Source: Myxococcus flavus
GTDB taxonomy: Bacteria > Myxococcota > Myxococcia > Myxococcales > Myxococcaceae
Reading direction: 5' to 3'
Assembly (NCBI RefSeq): GCF_050038885.1
Contig: NZ_CP143624.1
Location: 930,001 to 994,000 of the forward strand
DNA: 64,000 nucleotides
In this document: one piece after another, positions 16,133 through 24,948 of the stretch
Numbering within the stretch: the first letter of the stretch is position 1
How the letters are laid out: the number at the start of each line of letters is the position of its first letter
Made by a program: the position numbers and the translations under genes
The notes under the pieces: generated by a model
What the model was told of the DNA's origin: nothing
Database searches by the model: none
What the model saw: the letters and a program-made list of their open reading frames with translations, nothing else

Positions 16133-18253
16133 ATGAGCCACGCCGAGGCGCCGCTGCCCGACAATGCCCGCGCCATCATCGACGAGGAAGAGGCCTTGCT
16201 GGCCCGTGTTCAGTCCACGCTGGAAGCCGCGCGGCGCAAGTCCGCACGCGGACAGGACAACCAGGGACTTGTCGCCCAGCTTCAAGTGCTCCGCGACGAT
16301 GCGGCCACCGCGGCCGTGGCCGACCTGCCTCACATCTTCGCACAGATGAATCAGATGCGTTCCCTCATGGAACGCCAGGAGGCGGTGAAGCTGCCGGACC
16401 CGCAGGCCCCCTACTTCGCGCACCTGCGACTCCAGGGGGAAGGCGGCCCGCGCGACTACCTGCTGGGCCGCACCACGTTCGCGGACGTGAGCGCCGGCGT
16501 GCGCGTCATCGACTGGCGCTTCGCGCCCGTGGCCCGCGTCTTCTACTGCTACGAGGAGGGCGACGACTACGAGGAGTACTTCGGCGAGCGCCTGGCCGAG
16601 GGCAGCGTGGAGACGCGCCGGCTGGTCGTCATCGAGCGCGGCGTGCTGACGCGCATCATCGCCGGGCCGCTCGTCCTGGAGCGCGGCGCGGACGGCACCT
16701 GGCACAGCGTGAGCCGAGACTTCGCCTCGCTCCAGTCGGGCGGCGCGGGGACGGCGGCGCGGCCGGAGTTCCTCGGCACCGGCAAGGGCGCCCGCCGCAT
16801 CGACGATGCCTTCGGCGTCACGGCCATGCTGGACGCCGAGCAGTACGAGGCCGTCTCCACCGGGCCGGACCAGCCGCTGCTCGTGCTGGGCAGCGCGGGC
16901 AGCGGGAAGACGACGGTGGCCCTGCACCGGCTGGCGAAGCTCGCCTTCGACGACCCGCGGAAGTTCCCCCAGGCGCGCATGAAGCTCATCGTCCCGGAGG
17001 AGGGGCTGGCTCGGCTGTCGCGCCGCCTGCTCGCGCCGCTGGGCCTGGGCAACGTGGCCGTGCAGACGCGGGACGCGTGGCTGCTTTCCACCGCGCGCGC
17101 CGCCTTCGACCTGCCCGGCATCAAGCTGTGGCATGACACCCCGCCCCTGGTGTCCCGCCTCAAGCGGCACCCCGCCCTGCGCCGCGCCCTGGCGGCGCGC
17201 GTGGGCGTCCCGAAGTCGGACGCGGGCACCACGCTGGAGCGCCTGCGCAAGCGATTGGCGGATGCGTACATGGACCGGCGCTTCCTCGAAAGCGTGGTCC
17301 ACGCCGCCAAGGGAGAGATTCCGCTCACGGCCATCGACGAGACGCTGGAGCACACCCGCCTCCAGCTCGCCACGCCGCTGGCGAAGGCGCTGAAGGACAT
17401 CACCGACGCGGAGCGGCTCATCACCGTGGATGGGCGCTCCATCGAGGAGGACACGCCGGACGCCATGGCCGGCACCGTGGATTTGGACGACCTGCCCATC
17501 CTCATGTTCCTCAAGGCGCAGCACACCTCCCTGGGGCTGGAGCGGCTGGCGCACGTCGTGCTCGACGAGGCCGAGGACTTCTCCCTCTTCGAGCTGTTCG
17601 CCGTGCGGCAGCTCCTGGGCAAGGGGAAGAGCTGCACGCTCGCGGGCGACGAGATGCAGCAGACGGACGCGGGCTTCGCGGGGTGGCCCGCCGTCCTCAA
17701 CGAGCTGAACATCCGCGACGCCGCCACCTGCCGCCTCCAGGTCTCCTACCGCTGCCCCCGCCCGGTGGTGGCGCTGGCGCGGCAGGTGCTGGGCGCCCAG
17801 GCCCCGGAGGCCCACGTCACCGGCCGCGAGGGCGCTCCCGTGGGCTTCCACCACTTCCCGGACGAGGCCCAGGCCCAGCTCTTCATCGGTGAGGCGCTCC
17901 GGGACCTCGTCTCCCGCGAGCCCCACGCGTCGGTGGGCGTCATCGCCAGCAGCCCGGAGTCCGCGCAGGCCATCTACCGCGTGGTGGCGGACCAGCCCTG
18001 GGCGCGGCTGGTGAGCGACGGAGCGTTCACCTTCGAGCCCGGCGTGGACGTCACCGACGTGGGCAGCGTGAAGGGGCTGGAGTTCGACTACGTCATCCTC
18101 CCGGACGTGACAGCGCGGGCCTACCCCATGGACGACGAGTCACGCCGCCGCCTGCACGTGGCGGTGACGCGCACCTCGCATCAGCTCTGGGTGGTGTCCT
18201 CGGGCGTGCGCTCGCACCTCGTCAGGCCCGAGGACGCGGCAGCTCCACGATGA
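16133..18253 (+). CDS. HelD/UvrD-like superfamily 1 helicase
   Basis: 706 residues. The N-terminus (about 10-75) is a helical hairpin of the HelD type (DEEEALLARVQSTLEAARRK), followed by a small beta domain (DYLLGRTTFADV, VIDWRFAPVARVFY) also typical of HelD-related proteins. The motor has Walker A GSAGSGKT at 253-260, Walker B-like VLDEAEDFSLFEL and the UvrD C-terminal motif VKGLEFDYVILPDV. HelD proteins remove stalled RNA polymerase from DNA; that role is inferred. The start at 16133 is the first ATG; an upstream TTG is less likely. Its last 32 bp overlap the convergent histidine kinase gene. Confidence 0.85.
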   Translation: MSHAEAPLPDNARAIIDEEEALLARVQSTLEAARRKSARGQDNQGLVAQLQVLRDDAATAAVADLPHIFAQMNQMRSLMERQEAVKLPDPQAPYFAHLRLQGEGGPRDYLLGRTTFADVSAGVRVIDWRFAPVARVFYCYEEGDDYEEYFGERLAEGSVETRRLVVIERGVLTRIIAGPLVLERGADGTWHSVSRDFASLQSGGAGTAARPEFLGTGKGARRIDDAFGVTAMLDAEQYEAVSTGPDQPLLVLGSAGSGKTTVALHRLAKLAFDDPRKFPQARMKLIVPEEGLARLSRRLLAPLGLGNVAVQTRDAWLLSTARAAFDLPGIKLWHDTPPLVSRLKRHPALRRALAARVGVPKSDAGTTLERLRKRLADAYMDRRFLESVVHAAKGEIPLTAIDETLEHTRLQLATPLAKALKDITDAERLITVDGRSIEEDTPDAMAGTVDLDDLPILMFLKAQHTSLGLERLAHVVLDEAEDFSLFELFAVRQLLGKGKSCTLAGDEMQQTDAGFAGWPAVLNELNIRDAATCRLQVSYRCPRPVVALARQVLGAQAPEAHVTGREGAPVGFHHFPDEAQAQLFIGEALRDLVSREPHASVGVIASSPESAQAIYRVVADQPWARLVSDGAFTFEPGVDVTDVGSVKGLEFDYVILPDVTARAYPMDDESRRRLHVAVTRTSHQLWVVSSGVRSHLVRPEDAAAPR

Positions 18254-19952
18254 AGGTGGAGCCCTGGCCGGGCGCGCTCTCCACCCGGATGCGGCCGTCC
18301 ATGGCGTCCACGATCTGCTTCACGATCCAGAGCCCCAGGCCCAGCCCGCCGTAGTGCCGCTCGCTGGCCAGGCGCTCGAAGCGCTGGAAGAGGCGCGCGC
18401 GCCCCTCCGGCGGGATGCCCATGCCGTGGTCCTTCACCGACAGCCACGCGTGGGAGGCCTCGGCGCCCACCCGCACCTCGATGGGGCACCCTCGGCCGTA
18501 CTTGATGGCATTGGAGAGCAGGTTCTGCAGCACCTGCTCCAGCCGCAGCCGGTCCCAGTGGCCCATGGCGGGGCCCTGCGCGTCCAGGCGCAGCTCACAG
18601 CCCGCGCGCGCCAGGTCCTCGGAGAAACGGGGCACCACCTCGCGGGTGAGCGCGGCCAGGTCCAGCTCCTCGCGCTCCAGCACCAGCCGCCCGGCGGTGA
18701 TGCGGGACACGTCCAGCAGCTCGCGCACCAGGCTCGACAGGCGGGAGACCTGCCGCTGCACGGCCACGACCTTCGCCGAGAGCGCGTCGGAGGACGCGGG
18801 CGTGCCGCCCGGGCGCGGCTCCATGTCCCGCCGGAGGGCCTGGACGTTGAGCATCAGCGAGGTGAGCGGCGTGTTCAGCTCGTGGGACGCCACCGACAGG
18901 AAGCTGTCCCGGGCGCGCACCGCCTCCTGGGCCTCCGTGTACAGCCGCCCGTTGTCCAGCGACGTGGCGGCGCGGCGGGCGAGGTCCTCCGCCAGCCGCA
19001 CGTCCGCCTCGGTGTAGCGGCGCCGGGACTCCGAGTTGAGCAGCGTCAGCGCGCCCAGCACCCTGCCCCGGCTGATGAGCGGGACGATGATGTACGTGGT
19101 GATGCCCAGCGCCTCCACGGCCCGCCGGTACTCCAGGTCGCCCCCCTGCGTGGCGGCCAGCACCGCGGCGAAGTCCGGGACGAACTCGGTGACGCCGGTG
19201 CGCAGCACCTTGCCGATGCCCGTCGGGTCATCCAGGCGGACCGGAAAGCGCGCCTGGAACGCCTGCCCCTCCGCCTCCAGGTCCGGCTTCCCGTAGGCCA
19301 TGGCGGCGCGGCGCACCTGTCCGTCCGGCATGGGCAGGTCCACCGAGCACGCGTCCGCCAGGATGGGCACGGCGAGGTGGGCCAGGCGCTGGAGGATGAG
19401 GTCGTGCTCCAGCGACGACGCCAGCACCTCGCTGGCCTGGGCCAGGAAGGCGGCATGGCGCTGCGCCCGGCGCATCTCGTCGTAGAGGGCGCGGAGCGTC
19501 GCCTCCTGCTTCTTCTCGGCGGTGATTTCGCGGCAGAAGAAGACGACGTGCTCGTGGGCGCGGAGCAGCCGCAACACGAACCAGCGGTCCACCGCCTGGG
19601 CATGGCGCTCGAACTCGGCGGCCTCCCCCGTCTGCGCGACCTGCCGGAAGCGCTCCTGGAAGGAGGACTCCGTCCACTCGGGATGAAGCTCCCACAGCGC
19701 CCACCCCAGCAGCTCCTGCCTCGGCCGGTTCAGCAGCCGTTCCAGGACGGGATTCACGTGCACGCACACCCCGTCCAGCAGGCAGACGGCGACCGCCTCC
19801 GGAACCTGGTCCAGCAGGGCGGTGTCCAGCCCGGTGCCTTCCGACCCGCGGCGGCTGCCGCCAGCAGGGTCCTGTCCGGTCTTGAGTAGGTCCACGCGGT
19901 CGGTGTGAGAACGGGCCAAGGCGGTGTCCCTGCCGATTAACACTTCCCTCAC
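18222..19952 (-). CDS. PAS-GAF sensor histidine kinase
   Basis: 576 residues, soluble. PAS domain about 42-147, GAF domain about 177-335, HisKA 345-415 with phospho-acceptor His357 in SVASHELNTPL, and HATPase_c about 460-572 with the N box NLLSNAIKYG, G1 DHGMGIP and G2 GLGLGLW. No transmembrane helices, so it senses a cytosolic cue through PAS/GAF. No response regulator is adjacent; the nearest is at 40.9 kb. The GTG start at 19952 has only a weak purine stretch (GGGGTAGG) before it. Its 3' end overlaps the helicase gene. Confidence 0.88.
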   Translation of the reverse strand: MREVLIGRDTALARSHTDRVDLLKTGQDPAGGSRRGSEGTGLDTALLDQVPEAVAVCLLDGVCVHVNPVLERLLNRPRQELLGWALWELHPEWTESSFQERFRQVAQTGEAAEFERHAQAVDRWFVLRLLRAHEHVVFFCREITAEKKQEATLRALYDEMRRAQRHAAFLAQASEVLASSLEHDLILQRLAHLAVPILADACSVDLPMPDGQVRRAAMAYGKPDLEAEGQAFQARFPVRLDDPTGIGKVLRTGVTEFVPDFAAVLAATQGGDLEYRRAVEALGITTYIIVPLISRGRVLGALTLLNSESRRRYTEADVRLAEDLARRAATSLDNGRLYTEAQEAVRARDSFLSVASHELNTPLTSLMLNVQALRRDMEPRPGGTPASSDALSAKVVAVQRQVSRLSSLVRELLDVSRITAGRLVLEREELDLAALTREVVPRFSEDLARAGCELRLDAQGPAMGHWDRLRLEQVLQNLLSNAIKYGRGCPIEVRVGAEASHAWLSVKDHGMGIPPEGRARLFQRFERLASERHYGGLGLGLWIVKQIVDAMDGRIRVESAPGQGSTFIVELPRPRA

Positions 19953-20072
19953 GCCTACCCCACTGTCACGCGCCAGAAATCTGCATGACAGGTGACATTT
20001 TCCGAGCCCCGGGCCTCCCCCCGGCGCCGGTGTCCACGACTGAACAGGACGTGGGCCGCGGGCCCGCCGGGT

Positions 20073-20735
20073 TCAGGGCTCCTGACGCCCCTGCCGCCAG
20101 GCCTCTCGGCGCCGCTCCTGGGCCTCCCGGCGTTGCAGCGCGTCCTGCTCCTGGGCCGGCAGCTCCGCCAGCCGCGTGCGGTGCATGTCGATGCTCAGCT
20201 CGTAGAGGCCCCGGTCCCGCTCCGGCAGCACCTCCCCGTACTGGGACAGCACCGCTTCCGAGAAGGTAATGAAGTCCTCGGACATCTTGCGGCGGTGCCC
20301 GTAGTAGTCGCGAATCTGCTCCACCGTGGCGTCGGCCGAGAGGACCTTGCCGTACAGCTCGTTCCAGTGGCGGGATGCCGCCTCGCGGCGCTCCAGCACC
20401 GCCGGGTCCTGCGTCGGGGCCGCCAGCTCCCAGTAGAGGTTGTCCGGCAGCTTCGCCCGAATCACCTGCAGGTCCACGGGATGCACCTTGGGCGTGTTCT
20501 CGTCCTCCACCGGCTCGGGAGGGCGCGTCAGGTCCACCGGGGGCGGGGCGGGCGTGTGAGACGGCGGCGAGGGCGCGTGGGCCACGGGTGGCGACGCGGG
20601 GACCGGCTCCGGTGCGGCCGCTTCCGGGGCCACGGGCTCCGCCACCGGACGCAGCGCGTACACGAGCGCCGCCGCGACCAGCACCAATGCCAGGACAATG
20701 CCCGGCAGGCCTTTCTTCCATGCACTCACGGCCAT
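20073..20735 (-). CDS. Membrane-anchored hypothetical protein with proline-rich linker
   Basis: 220 residues from the ATG at 20735, preceded by GGAG at a four-base spacing. One transmembrane helix (about 11-30, LPGIVLALVLVAAALVYAL) is followed by a Pro/Ala/Glu-rich linker to about 80. The C-terminal domain is helical and charged (NELYGKVLSADATVEQIRDY, YGHRRKMSEDFITFSEAVL) with a very basic Arg/Gln-rich tail. Similar architecture occurs in myxobacterial proteins of unknown role; I assign no function. Divergent from the pectinacetylesterase-like gene at 20946. Confidence 0.65.
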   Translation of the reverse strand: MAVSAWKKGLPGIVLALVLVAAALVYALRPVAEPVAPEAAAPEPVPASPPVAHAPSPPSHTPAPPPVDLTRPPEPVEDENTPKVHPVDLQVIRAKLPDNLYWELAAPTQDPAVLERREAASRHWNELYGKVLSADATVEQIRDYYGHRRKMSEDFITFSEAVLSQYGEVLPERDRGLYELSIDMHRTRLAELPAQEQDALQRREAQERRREAWRQGRQEP

Positions 20736-20783
20736 GTCGCTCCGCATACCGCGCACCGCGAGGAGGCGGCAACCTCCCCTGGA

Positions 20784-20839
20784 TGGCGCAATGCATTACA
20801 CCCCATGCCGCAACGCAGCGCACCCCTGGCGCAATGCAT
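20784..20839. promoter_or_regulatory. Two direct copies of TGGCGCAATGCAT in a divergent promoter region
   Basis: The 13-mer occurs at 20784-20796 and 20827-20839, 43 bp apart start to start, about four helical turns. Each is preceded by CCCCTGG or a close variant. The repeats lie between the divergent starts at 20735 and 20946 and may bind a regulator. Confidence 0.45.
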
Positions 20840-20945
20840 CATCAAGCTTCGTCTGCCCCGAGACATGAAACAACCACAAACCGCCTGACTCTGATGCAAC
20901 GCCATTGTATACACGGGTTTTCCAACTAAACCCGGAGGTCCCCGA

Positions 20946-22256
20946 ATGAAGAACCTCGTCCTGGCCGGACTCACGGCCGCCGCGCTGGTGCCCGCCGCCG
21001 CCCGCGCGGAGGTCCTCGTGTCCGGCATCGTCGACGTGCTGGTCGACGGTGGCAACAACTACAACTGGCAGAAGGTGGAGCTGCCGGGGACCAAGTGTGG
21101 CAATGGTTCCCAGTTCAAGTTCTGGGTGCATCGCACGAGCTCGCCCAACCTGATGTTCCTGTTCGAGGGCGGCGGCGCGTGCTGGGATTACGACACGTGC
21201 AGCGGCCGCGCGGGCCTGCTGGGCGCCGCCAACCCCAACGGCATCGCCGACGACTACATCACCCAGTTCACCGCGAAGTACGTCTCGCCGCTCGTCAACG
21301 GCGCGGACCCGGGCCTGCCGGGCCGCAGCAAGACGGACCTGGTGACGAAGGGCTGGAACATCGTCTACGTGCCGTACTGCACCGGTGACGTGCACGTCGG
21401 CAACAACGTGGCCACGTACACGGACCCGACGGGGCAGAACCCGCCGCTGACGTGGCACCACAACGGCTACGCCAACACGATGGCGGTGGCGAACTACGCG
21501 AAGACGCAGTTCCCCAACGTCCAGAAGATGCTGATGACGGGCTACAGCGCGGGCGGCACCGCGACGGCGGCCGGCTACTACTTCGTGCGCAAGGCCATCA
21601 ACCCGGCGCGCGGCTACCTGCTCAACGACTCCGGCCCCATCTTCCTGGCGCCCAACGCGAACCACCGCTCGCGCGCGCTGCACGACCAGATTCGCCAGTC
21701 GTGGAACCTGAACTCCGTCTTCTCCCTGCTGCCGGCCACGTTCAGCCAGAACGACTTCGGCACCATCAACCGCATGGTGGCGATGGAGTTCCCCAACGAC
21801 CAGCTCGCCTACACGGGCTACACGCGCGACTACAACTACTCGCGCTTCTCGTATGAGCGCTTCCACACGCCCAACGACAAGGAGTCCCTGCACGGCTACT
21901 GGAAGCAGGACCAGGACGCGCTGGTCGCCGAGCTGAACAAGTACAACAACTTCAGCTACTTCATCCCGCACGAGCGCGCCATCAACCAGAGCCACTGCAG
22001 CACCATCATCACCTTCATCGGCGCGCACGCCTGCCAGCAGATGGAGAAGAAGCGGCACTGGTACGAGTACCTCGAGTTCCCCTGGAGCCAGACGTACAAG
22101 TGCTACAGCGAGTTCGTGGGCATGGACACGTTCCTGTCGCGGTGGATTGACGGCAACCAGCGCATCCGCATCTACGAGCCCGCCAACGGCTACAACGCCG
22201 AGGACCCGGGCATGCAGATTGTCGCGCCGCTCATCAACGGCGCGCTGGGAGGGTAG
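20946..22256 (+). CDS. Secreted pectinacetylesterase-family (CE13) hydrolase
   Basis: 436 residues with a signal peptide (about 1-21, cleavage after ARA). The alpha/beta-hydrolase core shows FLFEGGGACWDYDTC (oxyanion-hole Gly motif with Cys) and the nucleophile elbow GYSAGG with Ser201; a His near the C-terminal third (ERAINQSHCSTII) is the likely base. Plant and bacterial family members remove acetyl groups from pectin or related polymers. Cys-rich regions suggest disulfides, fitting secretion. GGAGG lies before the ATG. It is less GC-extreme at codon level than neighbours, with many AAC/TAC codons. Confidence 0.82.
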   Translation: MKNLVLAGLTAAALVPAAARAEVLVSGIVDVLVDGGNNYNWQKVELPGTKCGNGSQFKFWVHRTSSPNLMFLFEGGGACWDYDTCSGRAGLLGAANPNGIADDYITQFTAKYVSPLVNGADPGLPGRSKTDLVTKGWNIVYVPYCTGDVHVGNNVATYTDPTGQNPPLTWHHNGYANTMAVANYAKTQFPNVQKMLMTGYSAGGTATAAGYYFVRKAINPARGYLLNDSGPIFLAPNANHRSRALHDQIRQSWNLNSVFSLLPATFSQNDFGTINRMVAMEFPNDQLAYTGYTRDYNYSRFSYERFHTPNDKESLHGYWKQDQDALVAELNKYNNFSYFIPHERAINQSHCSTIITFIGAHACQQMEKKRHWYEYLEFPWSQTYKCYSEFVGMDTFLSRWIDGNQRIRIYEPANGYNAEDPGMQIVAPLINGALGG

Positions 22257-22267
22257 TCACCGCCGGA

Positions 22268-22289
22268 CACCGGGCCTTGTGGCCGGGTG
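22268..22289 (+). terminator. Hairpin after the pectinacetylesterase gene
   Basis: CACCGGGCC (22268-22276) pairs with GGCCGGGTG (22281-22289) around TTGT with a single G-G mismatch, 12 bases after the stop codon. No T-run. Confidence 0.4.
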
Positions 22290-22411
22290 GACACGTGGAG
22301 CGGTGCGCCGGGCTTCCTGGCGTCCCGCTTCGCCGTTTCAGGGGCCGGGCGGCAGCCTCCTCTCCCGGCGCTGGCCTCGCGGCCGGCGGGGCGGTAGAGG
22401 CAAGGCACGCC

Positions 22412-23419
22412 ATGGACAACCTCACCCACGGACTGCTCGGGCTCGCCATCGGCGCCCTGCGCCCGCCCGACGTGCGGCCCGGCGCCCCGGAGCGCGCGTC
22501 CCCCACGGACCGCGCGGTGCTGGTGGCGTCGGTGCTCGCCGCGGAGCTGCCGGACCTGGACACGCTGCTGGCCCGCGGCGACGCGGTGACGGTGGCGCTC
22601 CAGGCCCACCGGGGCCTGTCCCACGCGCTCGTCTCCGCCCCGCTGGTGGCGCTCGCCGCCACGCTGGCGGCGCGCGCCGTGTTCCGGGGCGCGAGGCTCC
22701 TACCGGTGTTCCTCTCCAGCCTGGCGGCCGTCGTCTTCGCGCACCTGCTGCCCGACCTGTGGACGGGCTGGGGCACGCGGGTGCTGCTGCCCTTCTCCGA
22801 CACCCGCCTCAGCCTGGACTGGACGATGGTGGTGGACCCCTGGGTGACGCTGCCGCTGCTCGCCGCCGCGGCGGTGGCGTGGCGCCGGCGCTCGGCCTGG
22901 CGCAAGGCGCTGCTCGTGGGCCTGGCGTGCTCCGCTGGCTACGTGGGCTTCCGCGTCGCCACATGGGCCGCGCTGACGCAGCGGGTGGAGGCGGCCTACC
23001 CGGCCGCGCAGGCCGTGCGCGTCTTCCCCCTCCCCTTCTCCGTCGGGACCTGGCGCTATGTGGCCACGCTGCCCGGCGACGTCTTCGCCGCGGGGGACGT
23101 CCCGCTGTCCGGCCCGCCAGCCGAGGCCGCGCGCGAGCCGGCCTCCGCGGCCGTGCTGCCGGAGGACGTGCGGGCCGTCCCCACCGTGCGCGAGGCGCTG
23201 GCCTGGGCGCGCTTTCCGCGCATCAGCCTGGAGCCGCTCGCGGACGGCGGCCGGCAGGTGCGCATCGCCGACCTGCGCTACCACCTGCGCGGCGAGCCCA
23301 CGCTGGCCTTCGTCATCCGGCTGGACGCCGCCAATGTCGTGACGCACGCGCAGCTGGAGCGAGGCGGCAGCGCACGCGAGCTGCTGCGCCGGTGGCGTGG
23401 CCAGCAAGCGGCGCCCTGA
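22412..23419 (+). CDS. YdjM-like membrane-bound metal-dependent hydrolase family protein
   Basis: 335 residues from the ATG at 22412. It opens MDNLTHGLLGLAIG, the characteristic start of the YdjM/DUF457 family, followed by ELPDLDTLL and AHRGLSHALVSAPLVAL, giving the conserved His/Asp pattern thought to bind metal. Four to five transmembrane helices lie between about 60 and 195. A soluble C-terminal domain of about 130 residues follows (VFPLPFSVGTWRYVATLPGD onward). By family knowledge members are inner-membrane proteins, some induced by DNA damage; substrate unknown. It converges on the DUF1552 gene and shares a bidirectional terminator with it. Confidence 0.8.
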   Translation: MDNLTHGLLGLAIGALRPPDVRPGAPERASPTDRAVLVASVLAAELPDLDTLLARGDAVTVALQAHRGLSHALVSAPLVALAATLAARAVFRGARLLPVFLSSLAAVVFAHLLPDLWTGWGTRVLLPFSDTRLSLDWTMVVDPWVTLPLLAAAAVAWRRRSAWRKALLVGLACSAGYVGFRVATWAALTQRVEAAYPAAQAVRVFPLPFSVGTWRYVATLPGDVFAAGDVPLSGPPAEAAREPASAAVLPEDVRAVPTVREALAWARFPRISLEPLADGGRQVRIADLRYHLRGEPTLAFVIRLDAANVVTHAQLERGGSARELLRRWRGQQAAP

Positions 23420-23433
23420 GCCACGACAGGGCA

Positions 23434-23473
23434 CGGCCCCGGCGGGAGGAAGGTGTCCTCCCCACCGGGGCCG
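23434..23473. terminator. Strong bidirectional hairpin between convergent genes
   Basis: CGGCCCCGG (23434-23442) pairs with CCGGGGCCG (23465-23473), and GGAGGA (23445-23450) pairs with TCCTCC (23456-23461), with a five-base loop. It lies 14 bp after the plus-strand stop at 23419 and 33 bp after the minus-strand stop at 23507. Confidence 0.7.
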
Positions 23474-23506
23474 CGTACCCGGGCACTGCCGCGAGCGCCG
23501 CGCCGC

Positions 23507-24943
23507 TCAGGTGAGGCCCGGCAGCGTCCCCGTGTAGTCGCGGTTGCCGAAGGTGTTCCCGCTCACCCCGAAGGCCTGGGCGATGGAGACCAGCAGCTTG
23601 TTGTGCGCCACCGCGCCGCGCAGGGGCGTCGCGGGACCGCCCCAGCCCTCCAGCGGGTTGGAGTTCGCCGCGCGCAGGCGCAGGAAGCGGCCCATGCGGA
23701 ACTTGCCGCCCGCGCCGCCGGCGAGCACGGTGGGGACGCGCACGTTCATGTGGCCGGACGCATCCCCCAGCTCGTTGCCCCAGAGGATGAGCGTGTTGTC
23801 CAGCACGGAGCCGCTGCCCTCCTGGATGGAGGCCAGCTGGGTCATCAGGTAGGCGACCTGCTCCGCGTACCAGCGCTGCACCTGCACCATCTTCCCGCGG
23901 ATGGTGGACCGGCGAGGCTCCTCCGCCACGTCGAGCAGGTGCGCGATGTCGTTGTGCGTGTCCTCGTGGATGCCCAGCCAGGGCATGGACGGCCCTGGAA
24001 TCGTCATGGTCACCACGCGCGTCAAATCACACGCGAAGGCCCGCGCGATGAGGTCCAGGTGCAGCCGCGTCAGCGCGGGCATGTTGGCGAGGTTGCCCAG
24101 GCCGCCCAGGCCATAGGACGGCGGCGCGGAGCCGCCACCGCACGCGGCCTCCGCGGGCTGCGGTGTGGGGTTGGGCGTCGGGTCCGTGCCCAGCGCGCCC
24201 AGGCGCCGCTCGATGTCGCGCAGCGCCTCCAGGTGCGTCTCCAGCTTCTGGCGCTCCGCCCCCGCCAGGCGGTTGCGCAGGCGCGTGGCGTCCTTGACCA
24301 GGAAGTCCAGAAGGCTCCTGCGGCGCGCCAACTCGCCCGCCACCTGGGCCGGGTCGGCCGTGGGAGCGGGCGCGTCACCGAAGAGACGCTGGTACACGTT
24401 GGCCGGGTCGCGCTCGAAGGGCACACGCGAGCCGTTCGCCGTGAAGCTGATGCTGTTGTAGACGTGCTGCCCGCCGAACTGCTCCCAGGCGTTGAGCTGC
24501 AGGGAGCGGAACCGCGTGCCACCGCCGATGTGGTTGCCAATCACCTGGTCCAGCGAGGCGCTCTCCGGCAGGTGGTCCCCGCTGGCGGTGTTGACCTTGC
24601 TGCCGGTGAGGAAGGTCACGGGGCCACCTTCGTGGCCCGTCAGCCCCTGCTCGTAGAGCACCTGGTAGTCCAGGCCGTCCAGCACCAGCAGCTTGTCCTT
24701 GTGCGCCTCGAGCGGGGCCAACATGGAGTTGGGGAAGTCGAGCGTGAAGCTCGACTCGGTGCCCTGCGGGTTCCATAGCTCCGGCAGGCAGCCATGCGCG
24801 GTGAAGAGGGCGATGAAGCGCAGCGGCGGCGTGGTGCCCTGCGCATAGGCGTCGGTGGTGCCAAGCAGGTTGGCCAAAGGGAGCGCCGCCGTCGAGCCGG
24901 CCAGCGCCTGGAGCAAGGAGCGTCGGGAAAGTTCGCGGAGCAT
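23507..24943 (-). CDS. DUF1552 family protein, Tat-exported
   Basis: 478 residues from the ATG at 24943. The N-terminus MLRELSRRSLLQALAGS is a twin-arginine (Tat) signal. The body matches the DUF1552 family known from planctomycetes and myxobacteria, a relative of the sulfatase/DUF1501 type fold: LRFIALFTAHGCLPELWNP, LLVLDGLDYQVLYEQGLTGHEGG, TFLTGSK, and late GNELGDASGHMNVRVPTVLAGGAGG. Tat export implies folding with a cofactor or metal before secretion. It starts 6 bp after the stop of the DUF1592 gene, so the two form an operon. Enzymatic activity is unknown for the family. Confidence 0.85.
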   Translation of the reverse strand: MLRELSRRSLLQALAGSTAALPLANLLGTTDAYAQGTTPPLRFIALFTAHGCLPELWNPQGTESSFTLDFPNSMLAPLEAHKDKLLVLDGLDYQVLYEQGLTGHEGGPVTFLTGSKVNTASGDHLPESASLDQVIGNHIGGGTRFRSLQLNAWEQFGGQHVYNSISFTANGSRVPFERDPANVYQRLFGDAPAPTADPAQVAGELARRRSLLDFLVKDATRLRNRLAGAERQKLETHLEALRDIERRLGALGTDPTPNPTPQPAEAACGGGSAPPSYGLGGLGNLANMPALTRLHLDLIARAFACDLTRVVTMTIPGPSMPWLGIHEDTHNDIAHLLDVAEEPRRSTIRGKMVQVQRWYAEQVAYLMTQLASIQEGSGSVLDNTLILWGNELGDASGHMNVRVPTVLAGGAGGKFRMGRFLRLRAANSNPLEGWGGPATPLRGAVAHNKLLVSIAQAFGVSGNTFGNRDYTGTLPGLT

Positions 24944-24948
24944 GGTGG

